Shown: positions 46,648 to 58,853 of the stretch, piece after piece
Position numbering within the stretch: the first letter of the stretch is position 1
Layout of the letters: every line of letters begins with the position of its first letter
Origin: Plotosus lineatus
Lineage: Eukaryota; Chordata; Actinopteri; Siluriformes; Plotosidae
Direction: 5' to 3'
DNA length: 64,000 nt
Assembly (NCBI GenBank): GCA_024760905.1
Contig: CM045731.1
Coordinates: 56,308,125-56,372,124 of the forward strand
Position numbers and translations under genes: made by a program
Notes under the pieces: generated by a model
The model's database searches: none
Told to the model about the DNA's origin: nothing
What the model saw: only the letters and a program-made list of their open reading frames with translations

Positions 46648-46947
46648 TTCTGTTCCTGTGGAATATCTCTCTGTCATTCCCTCTTCATTAATTAAACATT
46701 GATTCTTCTGTCCTGGATAATTATTGGATAGAAAGCATATATCTTGGAAAATGTCTCATCTCTCATCTCAGCTCTGATTGTCTAGGCAACTTCCACACTG
46801 CAGTCCAGTAGTGTCCAGTTTAATCCATGGAATTAGAGTAGCAGATAACGAAAAGAAGTGATTATATTAATTTTTTAGTTTTTATTTTAGTTGGAGCAGG
46901 AAACACTTTTAATTATTCATGTAAGTTTTCAAACCCGAAATAACACC

Positions 46948-47545
46948 TTTCTACAATCTTGGGGAGGCTTGAGAATATCTCAGCCGATTCTGGACAAAGG
47001 CAGGGTACACCCTGGCCAGCTCTACAGCCATCACAGGGCCAAAATACACAACAATTTACATTCACACTTGCACCTAGTGGCAACTTGGAACAGCCGAATA
47101 TGCATGTCTTTGGACTGTGGCAGGAAGGTGGTATACCTGGATGAAACCCACACAAGTACAAGGAGAACATGTAAACTTTATACAGAAACACGTGGCCAAA
47201 CCCAGAATTTGAACCCAGTGGGGCCGGTGGAGTAGTGGTTAGGGTGCTGCGCTCATAATCGGGAGCTTGTGAGTTTGAATCCCACTGAGACCCTCACTGT
47301 GCTAAGACCCCTGGGCAAGGTCTCAACCACAAGTGTGCGTCTGTTCACCCAGCAGTATAAATGGGTACCAGTAAAAATATACTGGGAAGGTAACCTGCGA
47401 TGGATTAGCGTCCCATCCAGGAGGAGTTGAACTCCTGGTCGCTTCATGCTACAGAAACCGGGGATAAGCACCGGCCTGATGAGCCACTAGGCTCGGGTGT
47501 AAAAACCCAACAGACTTTAACTACCTTCTTGCTGTAAGCCAGAAA
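46948..47545 (-). mobile_element. SINE-A copy, antisense, split by SINE-B
   Basis: Antisense SINE-A runs from 46948 to 47219 and its head resumes at about 47522 (CTTCTTGCTGTAAGCC). SINE-B occupies the gap. Confidence 0.7.
47220..47520 (+). mobile_element. SINE-B copy nested in SINE-A
   Basis: It starts GGGGCCGGTGGAGTAGTGG and matches 4169-4476 along its whole length (CCCCTGGGCAAGGTCTC, GTATAAATGGGTACCAG, CCGGGGATAAGCACCGG). No clear target duplication is visible. Confidence 0.75.
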
Positions 47546-47651
47546 TATAAATATCTGGAAACACTTGCAGGATTTTTTCTTTCTTTCTGAACATAATGTT
47601 ATTGTGCAGTTACCCAGTTTTTGATGTTTTGTGGTGTTTTGTAGCAAATGT

Positions 47652-47654
<3 letters not shown>

Positions 47655-47726
<72 letters not shown>
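47655..47726 (+). promoter_or_regulatory. scube3: (GT)n-T4-CAG 3' splice site of the EGF6 exon
   Basis: About 66 bases of GT with one TTT interruption run straight into TTTCAG. It is both a microsatellite and the acceptor tract. The layout resembles the TGmTn acceptor of human CFTR exon 9, where tract length controls exon inclusion. Confidence 0.85.
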
Positions 47727-47843
47727 AGACGTGTGCAGTGAATAATGGAGGGTGTGACAGCACGTGTCACGATGCTCTAACAGGAGTGCGCTGCAGCTGT
47801 CCAGTTGGATTCACTCTCCAACCTGATCGCAAGACCTGCAAGG
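47727..47843 (+). CDS. scube3: scube3 exon, EGF-like module 6, with (GT)n acceptor tract
   Basis: This 117 bp exon is phase 1-1 with donor G|GTAATA. It encodes [25 protein letters not shown] and [24 protein letters not shown] with [13 protein letters not shown] is SCUBE EGF6, and DRKTCKDIDECRL across the next junction favours SCUBE3. The acceptor is unusual: the normal polypyrimidine tract is replaced by about 66 bases of (GT)n followed only by T4CAG. The donor GTAATA departs from consensus. A 24-base (AC)n run starts 24 bases past the exon, so complementary repeats flank it. The exon is a multiple of three, so skipping would remove exactly one EGF module. Confidence 0.94.
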
Positions 47844-47866
47844 GTAATACACCCCCACATACGCAT

Positions 47867-47890
47867 ACACACACACACACACACACACAC
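47867..47890 (+). repeat. (AC)n microsatellite past the EGF6 donor
   Basis: 24 bases of AC, starting 24 bases after the EGF6 exon. They are perfectly complementary to the (GT)n upstream of the same exon. Confidence 0.9.
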
Positions 47891-49050
47891 GCTCTCATAC
47901 ACTTGTTTGCACACACAAGTCATGCACGCAACATGAGCCTTTTTTTTTTAAATCACAACAAAAGGAAACAAATGTCTTGTGGCTCTGGCAGAACAAGACA
48001 GGAGCCGTTTCCACTCCATGCCTGGGGGCTGGAGAGGGACTTATTTTGCCCAGATGATGACGATCACTTTGGAGAGGGACGCCTCATTTAGTGAGCTTAT
48101 TCACCCTTAATCAGAGCCATCTTGGTAGGTTCGAAGCCGATCATAAGAGGCAGATGATGTATCGATCTCTCTTCCAGATAAACCACAAAACATTCAGGCG
48201 CCTCCTGGTATTAAAACGTCTGTCCTATGTTCCTCTAAAATGTTCCATAACTTAGGCACTGCTGATCATGGGGAGGATTCAAATCACAAAATCATGGCAC
48301 TGGTCGCTTGTTTTAATCGGAACAGGACGTCACGACCTTTCCGGGGATGTCGAGAAAAAGATTGCAATTCGAATGGCTAAAGTTGCAATATCGGCACAGC
48401 TGAACAACTGGGAGGGCCAGTAATCTGGAGAGAGAGAGCAAAAGCTGAACATAGCATCCCTTCAGGGTCCCAGCTAACAAATGACCTGTCTCCTGCCCTC
48501 GGAGGTCCTTTGATATTCATGACCGCCTTCCACTCCCACTGCAGGTTCATGCTCAGCAGGGTCACAAATGAGCAGAGATTGATTGGAGATTCCCCAGTGG
48601 CTGCAAGGAAGTGATTGGTTGAATTTTTACAGGATTACACTGGCCACAGAAGACATAGTGTTTTTCTGACCCAGTGATTAAAAAAGTTACCAACTCCTGC
48701 TTGAAATCTGCCCTAAAGTCTCTGTCGCATACGTTGCACGGTTGGAACACTACAGGATATTTGACAAATTCCTAGGGCAGGTGTGTGTGTTGTACATCTC
48801 TTATATTTAACATTTATTCCACCTTATATTTAATTCTCAAAGACAGGTCCATTTCCTGTGTCTATTGTGTGATGCCCTAGGACATCCTGCATCTGTGTTA
48901 CAATAAACATAAGAATTTTGTACCCTTTTACGATCATTTGAAGCGCTCAGAACCATAGTTTTCTTTCAGGAGTCTTATGATTGCATAATGTTATACCCAC
49001 AGGATGTTTTCTATGTTGCTTTACTCCATCACATTCCTAAAATTCTTTTT
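47891..49050. other. intronic sequence, nothing recognised
   Basis: EGF6-EGF7 intron without supported features. Confidence 0.4.
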
Positions 49051-49058
49051 CTCAACAG

Positions 49059-49181
49059 ATATCGATGAGTGCCGCCTGAGTAATGGAAGCTGCGATCAGA
49101 TTTGCCGGAACACCGTGGGAAGTTTCGAGTGTAGCTGCAGGAAAGGCTACAAGCTACTCACCAATGAGAGAACCTGTCAAG
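49059..49181 (+). CDS. scube3: scube3 exon, EGF-like module 7 (calcium-binding)
   Basis: This 123 bp exon is phase 1-1, with acceptor TCTCAACAG and donor G|GTAGGA. It encodes [40 protein letters not shown] and Q. The D-I-D-E-C and N-T-V-G-S-F elements mark a calcium-binding EGF module. [12 protein letters not shown] and KGYKLL match SCUBE EGF7. An N-G-S sequon sits between the first two cysteines, where I recall N-G-G in mammals, so an extra N-glycan is possible. The intron to the left is the shortest of the set at 1.2 kb. Confidence 0.95.
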
Positions 49182-49264
49182 GTAGGAACACACATAAAGT
49201 GGGATTGTGCTAGTTTACTGTCTGTTCCTCACCACATGATATTCATATTTGCAAGAGACAAAGC

Positions 49265-49415
49265 AGGACTGCACGGTGGTGTAGTGGTTAGCATGTCCGA
49301 GCTCAGTTCTGTGGCGTTTTCTTTTCTCCTTCTGCTTAATCTGGTTTCCTCCCACAGTCCAAAGACATGCATGTTAGGCAAATTTATTGTTTAAGCCTAG
49401 GTGTGGTGCATCTTC
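49265..49415 (+). mobile_element. SINE-A copy, partial
   Basis: GCACGGTGGTGTAGTGGTTAGC head, then an internal deletion to GGTTTCCTCCCACAGTCC. Confidence 0.7.
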
Positions 49416-51437
49416 TGACCCAGTCCATCACATACACCAGTAAATTAAACCAGAGTTCATGGATTAGTCATCCCACTTCATTACGCCAGTCCTTTTGCCG
49501 TTCGAATATACAAATTGAGGTATTTGAGAAGTGAGAATCTTTCCTTGGCTTTGTGCCATGAGAGTGATGGAATAAATGCTTGGTAAGGGAGGGCAGGAAC
49601 TCAGCCACTGAGAAAACAGAGGCTCACACTGGGCCATGCTGAGATGAACTGAGTTGCAGGTGTTGGGAATTAAAGGGCTGGGAGAAATCTTCTCCACCTC
49701 CCCCAGCACACACATCTGGAGGCCTCAGGATAGCAAAAAGCAAATAGAAAGGCTTCAGAGTGAGAAAAGTGCATGGGAATTAAAGGAGGAAGAAGAAGAA
49801 TGGAGAGAAAACATGAACTGAGCAGAAGACATGTGTTGCCTCTTGGTGGTCATCAGCCGGAATGTTGAAATCATCAAAAGTTTTGACAGCCAAGTTCCTT
49901 CCTTTGTTGTTCGAGCTGCTCGGGGTCCTTCCCTTGAATGCTACTCATACATGGTTGGATGGATCTTTTGTTGGGTTTGATTCCAATTCAGACATCACAT
50001 TTGTAGTTGTGTTAGTGTTGATATGTTGGTGCAGTGTAGCTCAGATAAAAACCAAGCTGCCAATCATACGACCACACACTTCTTTAAAATGGAGCCATCT
50101 AACTGCTGTGTGGAATATTCCTGTCAAACTGTAAAGAGGAAAGTAGCCACAAACTCTTCCTGTTTTCCCTTCCTTTCTTTTCATATATGCTTTTGGAGAG
50201 AACTTGATGACACTGTGGGAGATTTAGTAGAATTAATTTCACCACGGGTTGGAGTCTGAGATTAAATCTTGGCTTGTTTTATTTACAGTCATTTGTGACT
50301 ATGCATTTATGATCTCCAGAAGTAGTGGCTGCAAAAACATCCTTTTCCCCATATCAGACCTATCATTTAGACCCAGCATCTGTGCTCCACCCATGACCTG
50401 TGGTTGTTTTCTTTCCCCACTCCCCACCTTGCCACGGGTGAGATTATGGGAACACTGTCAGCAATTTAACTGAGCTGCTGGATGTTACCATATTACGCTT
50501 ATCTGAGACTTACTGTTTGTCTTCAAACAGAATGGGGTAGAACTTAGAAGGTTCTACAGAGGTTCATTGGGTTTGTAGTTGTTCTACCTTTCTAAAAACA
50601 TTCTACTTGAGTCTTTACAAGGAACCTTTCAGTAGTCCAATCTAGTTTCAAGGAATTTCTGTTCATCTAAATATATATATACTGTATACAAAGCACGCAC
50701 AGCAGTAGATCATTATAACAGTCCTTTTAATCCTGTAATCTGGTTGGAGGACCTGGATGAAACCCACAAAAGCACAGAGAGAAAACACAAAGTTCACATA
50801 GAGGCAATTTGGTACTTAAACCCAAGAGGTTTTTAAGATAGTAGGTAGATGACCCTCCAGGAGCATCACAAAAAATACCGAAATCCAATTCAAGAATAAC
50901 AGATGATCAGATCTAGAATAAATGGAATGAGTAAGCAATAGACAGAAGACCTTTTTACAGTAGTTGGGAGATTTATTTTCGAAGAATGGATATTAAGCAT
51001 CACTTAAACAGATCTGTCATTCATGATATTTGCAGTAGATATTTGTAAGTTTTTGACAAGCGGTCTTGGGAGTGGGGGGTGTAAGGTTTTCATGTTGTTA
51101 TCATTGGGAAGCAGTAGGTGTGGGTTGAGAGGAGAAAAAGCTCTTATCTTTATCTTGTTCTCCACACAATGCTTTTTAAGTGCACCCTAAGGTGAAATAT
51201 CAAACAAGTTGCTTAGTTCAGTGTTTTTTGTTTTTGGTCCTGCACCGAGGTTGATTTCCCAGCAATCAAGCACCTGGAACAATTCATCTGACCCTGATTT
51301 TTTTTAGACTAGTAGCAGGAGTCTACAGAAGGCTGATGAATAAAAGAGAACCTGGTGGCTTTGCTCTGGGCAGGATGGGTTTTGCAAGTTCGAGTCCACA
51401 TTCCTTGTCCCCTTTTATGGAAACATTACTGCAACTC
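49416..51437. other. intron; antisense SINE-A scrap at about 50735-50840
   Basis: GATGAAACCCACAAAAGCAC is an antisense SINE-A landmark. I see no other supported feature. Confidence 0.4.
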
Positions 51438-51439
51438 AA

Positions 51440-51580
51440 TACCACATATCAGTGGTTAAGGCTCTGGGTTACTGTTTGGAAGGTCGAGGGTTCAAGCTCT
51501 AGTACTTCCAAGCTGCCACTGTTGGGCCCTCAAGCATGGCCCTTGAAGTCTCAACTGTGAGATAAAAATGTCAGTTTCTC
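51440..51580 (+). mobile_element. SINE-C copy, partial
   Basis: CAGTGGTTAAGGCTCTGGG, GAGGGTTCAAGCTC and GCCACTGTTGGGCCCTCAAG match the other SINE-C copies. Confidence 0.7.
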
Positions 51581-51709
51581 TGGAGGACATCCTTGTTTTA
51601 TCCATTCTGCAAAATCATAAAGCAAAAAATCAACAACTTATTCTTTAATTTATTTCATGATCGGAAAATAAAAAACAAGTAACGGTTTGTTTTTATTTCT
51701 GATCCCGTA

Positions 51710-52052
51710 GGTGGCATGGTAGCATTATGATTAGCACATCAGAAAAAAGGTCTTGGCTTTAATTGCCAAGCTCAGCAAAGGCCATTAATGTGTGAAGATT
51801 GTATGTTCTATTTGTGCTTGCATGGATTTCCTCCAAGTATTTGGGTTTCCTCCCACAGTTCAAAAGACATGCACATTAGAATAATTTGCTGCTTCGAATT
51901 GCCCCTAGGTGTGAATGTGATTGTGAATCATTGTTCAGCAATACGTTGGCGTGCTGTTCAAGGTGCACTTGGGTTTGCTGTTAGTTGGCTAAGATGGGCT
52001 CCAGCCTTCATCCAATCCCAGTAGGAGTAAGCAGTTTGGCAAATGAATAAAT
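51710..52052 (+). mobile_element. SINE-A copy, full length, diverged
   Basis: All SINE-A landmarks are present from GGTGGCATGGTAGCATTATG to the AATGAATAAATG tail. Confidence 0.7.
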
Positions 52053-53285
52053 GTATAGTTTGGCATAGTGTCTTGGTTGAGTTTACACTGCTAAAGGCAA
52101 AGATTTATAAAGAGGAAAAAGGAGAAAGGTGTTCCAGTCAAGTAGTTGTACAAAGGTCATTCTTTTCTTTTCCCCAAGAGCTACCTGAACTCTGTGTCGC
52201 AAACTTGACCTTTTGCAAATCCTGTGAGAGCAAGGTGAATACCCTAAGCCTAAACAGAGATGACCTTTGAGCTCCAAATTCATAGTAGATGGTCTGGGTG
52301 GAACATGTAAACAGAATTTTTGCTTTATCTGGTGTTGACCATCACCCTAGTTTCCTGGCCATCATCAACCCTCAGCTTCAATCAATCAGGATGAGGCTTG
52401 TCCTTCACCACCTTTTGAAGGATCTGGCCACATTCCTTAGCCATTGCTAATCCTTCCCCACTCTGTCCTTGGCAGGCCACTCAGACTCCTCCTTTTCTTA
52501 TTATGCCCTTGTATCATTTAAGAGAGGCTGATAAACCCTGTATTCCTGTTCTGTAAACAGACTAGTTGTTAGCTTTTTTCACAGTTGGCTATTGTTTCAA
52601 ATTGCCAGTGGCTAATATTAGCATCATGGTGCTTAGGTACCATGATGAAATTTGTTCGCCGTGGGGTCTGTTTTCCTTACCCTTGCAAGGGTTTTGCCCT
52701 TGTTGAAGACAGATACCAATTAAGTTACTTCAGTTCACTGCCAAATCTTGTGTCTATCTTTTCAAACTTCCCTGTGCTAGCTAGCACAGACACAGGCTGA
52801 TTGCCACCTACCCCACATACACCCACATTTTCCTCTTCTTCCTTTACCAAAATAGAAGCTCTTCATAACAATGCAAGATTTTTGCAACAAAAAAAAAAGT
52901 TACGGAGATTGCTGTGCTGCATAGACATGACCCAGACAATTAACAAGTTCACTGGAAAGGAATGGAATGTGGTTTGGAAGAGTCATAATCAAGTGAACAT
53001 TTGGTCTGCTGGGTTACAGGATTCTGGAGGAGTATTTGAGGATGATTGATGTATATTGAGGGTCAGGAAGCGAGCAGCTGGGTCTACTGGGTGTGGAACC
53101 TGTTAGTGGTACCCTGCTGTCCTTCTGAACCCTTGCGGGTTTCTGTGGGGGAAACAAACTCCAGGCTCACTTAATGAATCTGCCAACAGCTCGTAAAATT
53201 TTTTTGATGATGCTTGAGAGATCTGGGCTGGGAAAAATAGAAAAATTGTGTTATATAACCCAGGCACTTTGGTCTAGATGGGATG
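52053..53285. other. intronic sequence, nothing recognised
   Basis: No supported repeat or coding frame. Confidence 0.4.
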
Positions 53286-53287
53286 AT

Positions 53288-53490
53288 GCTTAATAGAGTA
53301 AGCAAGCTGGCTGTTTAAAATTGCTCCTAGGTGAGAGTTCAAATGGTTGTGTGTGTTGGCCCCTACTATAGTCTGATGAGCTGTTCAAAGCGTAATCCAC
53401 CTTCACCCAAAGTTGACTGAGATAGATTCTAGACTTTCTGTAACACTAGGAGGTTTATGCAGCTCAACGAATGATTGAATGAATGAATTC
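53288..53490 (+). mobile_element. SINE-A 3' half
   Basis: AATTGCTCCTAGGTGAGAG, GAGCTGTTCAAAGCG and a GATTGAATGAATGAAT tail. Confidence 0.65.
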
Positions 53491-54170
53491 TGAAGGCTCA
53501 ATGGCTTGTACAATCAAGTCCATCTACTTGTTTGGTGATTGGTCTTTAAGTATTGTCTACTCAGCCTGGAATCCATGCCCTAATCCTATGGCCCAAAGTA
53601 CACTACTGTTCTAACAAATGTGATGATCTTACTTTATTAATTGGCAGTAATACTTCCCTTTAGACTAAGATATAATCAGTCATGTGCCATGTGAAGAAAA
53701 CACAACTAGACCAGTAGTATATATTATATTGAAGAATACTTATTTTTTTTTAAAATGCCTGTTTACAAGATAGTGTTGACATCAGTAAAGTTATTCACAA
53801 TGAATACATTGTATTGACCTACAAATTACCAAGATAGCCATTGCTGAGCATTAAGCGTCAAATTGACTTGAAGGTCAAGAAGGATACCATCAAGTGGATG
53901 CTTATGAGATTTTCTTTTGCTTACTGGCCCAATATCAGCTCCAAGGCAGGACAACCTTCTACTTGCTGAAGCTGAAACTAAATTTCTAACCACGGTTTAT
54001 TATCTTTAGCTCTGCTTTTACATAGCAGCTTTAGACATGATCCACTGTATATAGACATGTGAGGAGTATGTAGGCTGGCACACAGATCGACTCACTACAT
54101 GTCTAGACAGTGTCTGCCAGATTGTCTTACTCCATATTACATTTTCCAGGCAGGTAAATCTTTTCCATAT

Positions 54171-54206
54171 GTGGGTGGTGGTGGTGGTGGTGGTGTGTGT
54201 GTGTGT
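54171..54206 (+). repeat. (GGT)n-(TG)n microsatellite
   Basis: A GGT run followed by TG, in the EGF7-EGF8 intron. Confidence 0.85.
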
Positions 54207-54483
54207 TGGGGGGGCTCACTTATTTGGTTTAGGCCAAATAGTAAGAGTAACTGCCTGTAGTGTGAAGACTTGAACTGTGTCATTAAGAATTATTACGCAG
54301 TAATTTTATAGATTAGTTATTTAAAGATGATCGCCAATGAGAGATTTTTGTAAGTACAGGTATCAGATTCTAATTAAGAATTTAGGCTTAACAAATAAAA
54401 ATTTTATGATGTGGGTTAAATCTGGATGTTGATGATTTTTTTTACCAATGTTTTTATTTCTCTGTCTCTCCTTCTTTCTATAG

Positions 54484-54600
54484 ACATTGATGAGTGCTCA
54501 TTTGACCGCGCATGTGATCACACCTGTGTGAACTCTCCAGGAAGTTTTGAGTGTCACTGTCACAAAGGCTATGTCCTGTATGGAGTCGCTCACTGTGGAG
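54484..54600 (+). CDS. scube3: scube3 exon, EGF-like module 8 (calcium-binding)
   Basis: This 117 bp exon is phase 1-1, with acceptor TTTCTATAG and donor G|GTAACA. It encodes [38 protein letters not shown] and G. The short first loop CSFDRAC and the YVLYG..HCG ending are specific to SCUBE EGF8; FDR rather than FER again points to SCUBE3. It is the last scube3 exon I can find. The following intron runs to the window edge and is largely LINE sequence, so EGF9 must lie beyond 64,000. Confidence 0.95.
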
Positions 54601-54649
54601 GTAACACATTACATTTTTCCAAAAAAGAATACATTTTACCAACCTAATC

Positions 54650-55117
54650 CCATCTCAACTAATCCTCTCGTATGATCTAATCTCATCCCATCCCTTCCAG
54701 TCTCATCCTAACCAATCCTTTCCGATCTCATCTCATCCGATACCATCCTATCTTACTCATCCTGTCCCATCCCACCCATCCAGTTTCATCCCTACCAATC
54801 CTATCTTTTCCCAGTTTATCCCATCCACATTCCTTCCACTGTCATTTTATATCCACTTGTTATCTCAGCTCATCTAATGTCGTCCTCATCCCATCCCCTC
54901 CAGTCTTATTCCACCAATCCTATCTCCACCAATTTTATCCTACACTATACAGTCTCATCCCATCCAAAGATGTCCTATCTAATCTTATCCCATTTTCATC
55001 TCGTCTCATCTCAACCAGTTCCATCTCATCATATTCCATCCCCATCCCATCCACTGTCATCCCATCCTATTCTGTCCCATCACACCACATCCCATTCAAC
55101 AACATCCCATCCCATCC
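54650..55117 (+). repeat. degenerate CATCC/CATCCCATCC array, left part
   Basis: ATCCCATCC, CTCATCC and CCAATCC words dominate. The array is interrupted by a LINE at 55118 and resumes at 59881. Confidence 0.75.
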
Positions 55118-56759
55118 TTCTTCTTCTTCTTTTCCTTTCGGCTGTTCCCTTCAGGGGTCGCCACAGCAAATCATCTCCATCTCACCCTGTCCTCTGCATC
55201 TTCTTCTCTTACGCCAATGACCATCATGTCCTCCTTCACCACATCCATAAATCTCTTCTTTGGTCTTCGTCTAGACTTTTTGCCTGGCAGTTCAAACCTC
55301 ACCATCCTACTATCAATATATTCACTATCTGTACGTCCTATGTCCAAACCATCTCAATCTAGTCTCTCTGACTTTGTCTCCAATACCTCTAACATGTGCT
55401 GTCCCTCTGATGTACTCATTCCTGATACTATCCATCCTCGTTACTCCCAAAGTGAACTTCAACATTTTCATCTCTGCTACCTCCAGCTCTGCCTCCTGTC
55501 TTTTCCCCAGTGCCACTGTTTCTAAACCATACAACATCACTGGCCTCATCACCATCTTGTACACTTTTCCTTACACTTTTCTTCAACCATTCCAACCTGT
55601 CTGCACACACTTCTTCACCTCTTTTCCACACTCTCCATTGCTCTGGATTGTTGAGGCTAGGTACTTAAAATCCTCCACCTTCTTTATCTCTGCTCCCTGT
55701 AACCTCACCGTACCTCTTGGGTCCTTCTCATTCACACACATGTATTGAGGCTAACCTTCATTACTCTACTTTCCTAGGTTTTCGTCCACTTGTTCTCTGC
55801 TCTCACTGCAGACCACAATGTCATCCGCAAACATCATAGTTCATGGAAATTATTGTCTAACCTTGTCTGTCAGCCTGTCTATCACCATAGCAAACAAGAA
55901 GGGGCTCAGATCTGATCCTTAATGCAGTCCCACCTTCACCTTAAATTCTTCGGTCACGCCGACAGCACACCTCACCACCGTCTTACATCTCTCATACATA
56001 TCCTGCGCCACTCTAACATATTTCTCTGCCACTCCACACTTCCTCATGCAATACCACAGTTCTTCTCTTGGCACCCTGTCATATGCTTTCTCCAGATCCA
56101 CAAAGGCACAATGCAGCTCCCTCTGACCTTCTCTGTACTTCTCTAACATCCTCAAAGCAAACATTGCATCTGTGGTGCTCTTTCTTGGCATGAAACCAAA
56201 CTGTTGTTCACAAATGCTGACCTCTGCCCTTAGTCTAGCTTCCGCTATTCTTTCCCATAACTTACTAGTATGGCTCATCAACTTTATCCTTCTGTAGTTG
56301 CCACAACTCTGCACATCTCTCTTGTTCTTAAAAATGGGCACCAGCACACTTCTCCTCCATTCTTCCGGCATCTGCTCACTCTCTAAGACCTTCTTGAATG
56401 TTCTTGTCAGAAAATCTACTGCTACCTTACTGAGACACTTCCATACCTCCACCGGTATGTCATCAGGACAAACTGCCTTTCCACTCTTCATCCTCTCCAA
56501 TGCCCTCCTCACTTCACCCTTAGTAATCTTTGCTACTTCCTGGTCCTCACTGGTCACCTCTTCTACTCTTTTTTTTCTCTCTCATTTTCCTCATTCATCA
56601 GCTCTTCAAAGTACTCTTTCTATCTTCCCAGCACACTTCTGTCATCAGTCAATACATTTCCCTCTCTATAGTCTTTCTCACTCGAACTTGCTGCACGTCC
56701 TTCCCATCATTTCTCTGCTGTGCTTCTTCTTCTTCTTCTTTTACTTTCGGCTGCTCCCT

Positions 56760-58853
56760 TCAGGGGTCGCCACAGCAAATCATCCGCCTCCACCTCACCC
56801 TGTCCTCCGCATCTTCTTTTCTGACTCCAACGACCTTCATGTCTTCCTTCACCACATCCATAAATCTCTTCTTCGGTCTTCCTCGAGGCCTTCTGCCTGG
56901 TAGTTCCAACCTCAGCATCCTACTGCCAATATACTCACTATCCCTCCTCTGTACATGTCCAAACCATCTCAATCTAGCCTCTCTGACTTTGTCTCCAAAA
57001 CATCTTACGTGGGCTGTCCCTCTGATATACTTATTTCTGATCCTATCCATCCTCGTTACTCCCAGGGAGAACCTCAACATTTTCATCTCCGCTACCTCCA
57101 GCTCTGCCTCCTGCCTTTTCCTCAGCGCCACTGTTTCTAAGCCATACAACATCGCTGGCCTCACCACCATCTTGTACACTTTTCCCTTCATTCTTGCTGA
57201 CACTCTCCTATCGCACATCACACCGGATACTTTTCTCCAACCATTCCAGCCTGCCTGCACACGCTTCTTCACCTCTTTTCCACACTCTCCATTGCTCTGG
57301 ATTGTTGAGCCTAAGTACTTAAAATCCTCCACCTTCGTTATCTCTGCTCCCTGTAACATCACCGTTCCTCCTGGGTCCTTCTCATTCACACACATGTATT
57401 CTGATTTTCTGAGGCTAACCTTCATTCCTCTCCTTTCCAGGGCATACCTCCACCTCTCTAGATTTTCCTGCACTTGTTCTCTGCTCTCACTACAGATCAC
57501 GATGTCATCTGCAAACATCATAGTCCATGGAGATTCTTGTCTCACCTCGTCTGTCAGCCTGTCCATCACCATAGCAAACAAGAAGGGGCTCAGAGCTGAC
57601 CCTTGATGCAGTCCCACCTCCACCTTGAATTCGTCGGTCACACCGACAGCACACCTCACCACTGTCTTACATCTCTCATACATGTCCTGCACCACTCTAA
57701 CATACTTCTCTGCCACTCCAGACTTCCTCATGCAATACCACAGTTCTTCTCTCGGCACCCTGTCATATGCTTTTTCCAGATCCACAAAGGCACAATGTAG
57801 CTCCCTCTGACCTTCTCTGTACTTCTCTAACATCCTCAAAGCAAACATTGCATCTGTGGTGCTCTTTCTTGGCATGAATCCAAACTGTTGTTCACAAATG
57901 CTGACCTCTGCCCTTAGTCTAGCTTCCACTATTCTTTCCCATAACTTCATCGTATGGCTCATCAACTTTATCCCTCTGTAGTTGCTGCAACTCTGCACGT
58001 CTCCCTTGTTCTTAAAAATGGGCACCAGCACACTTCTCCTCCACTCCTCCGGCATCTGCTCACTCTCTAGTACCTTGTTGAATGTTCTTGTCAGAAAATC
58101 TACTGCTACCTCTCCTAGACACTTCCATACCTCCACAGGTATATCATCGGGACCAACTGCCTTTCCATTCTTCATCCTCTTCAATGCCCTTCTCGCTTCA
58201 CCCTTACTGATCTTTGCTACATCCTGCTCCTCAATGGTTACCTCTTCTACTCTTTTTTCTCTCTCATTTTCCTCATTCATCAGCTCTTCAAAATACTCTT
58301 TCCATCTTCCCAGCACACTTCTGTCATTAGTCAATACAGTTCCCTCTCTGTCCTTTATCAATCTAACTTGCTGCACGTCCTTCCCATCTCTATTTCTCTG
58401 CTGTGCCAACCTGTATAGATCATTTTCTCCCTCTTTACTATCCAACCTATCATACAAGTCATCATACGCCCTCTGTTTGGCCTTAGCCACTGCTACTTTC
58501 GCCTTACGCTGTGTCTCCCTGTACTCCTGTTTACTCTCTTCGGTCCTCTCAATGTCCCACTTCTTCTTGGCTAACCTTTTCCTTTGTACACACTCCTGCA
58601 CTTCCTCATTCCACCACCAAGTCTCCTTATCTACTTTCCTTCCAGAGGACACACCAAGTACTCTCCTACCTGTGTCCCTGATCACATTTGCTGTGGTTGT
58701 CCAGTCATTTGGAAGCACTTCCTGGCCACCCAAAGCCTGTTTCAACTCCTCCTTGAAGACAACACGACACTCTTCCTTTTTCAGCTTCCACCACTTTGTC
58801 TTCTGCTCTGCCTTTGCCTTTTCACCTTTCTCACCATCAGAGTCATCCTGCAC
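56760..58853 (-). pseudogene. RTE LINE copy 1 reverse transcriptase frame, uninterrupted
   Basis: 697 residues without a stop. In order: linker (KTKWWKLKKEECRVVFKEEL), LYRLAQQRNRDGKD, RT fingers (KNGKAVGPDDIPVEVWKC, FKNKGDVQSCSNYRGIKLM), QQFGFMPRKSTTDAMF, the FVDLEKAYDRVPREELW block with catalytic Asp, GLHQGSALSPFLFAMVMD, the catalytic WTMMFADDIVICSE box, and DFKYLGSTIQ. The C-terminal domain runs from RPAMLYGLETV through LRWFGHVQRRDSEYIG to CCGDP. All RT catalytic residues I can identify are kept. Only the frameshift from the endonuclease makes it non-functional as it stands. Confidence 0.9.

Noticed and set aside
46648..46800. Possible exon after the strong TTAG acceptor
   Set aside because: The following sequence has no EGF cysteine pattern and no donor in a sensible frame; kept only as a decoy-site observation.
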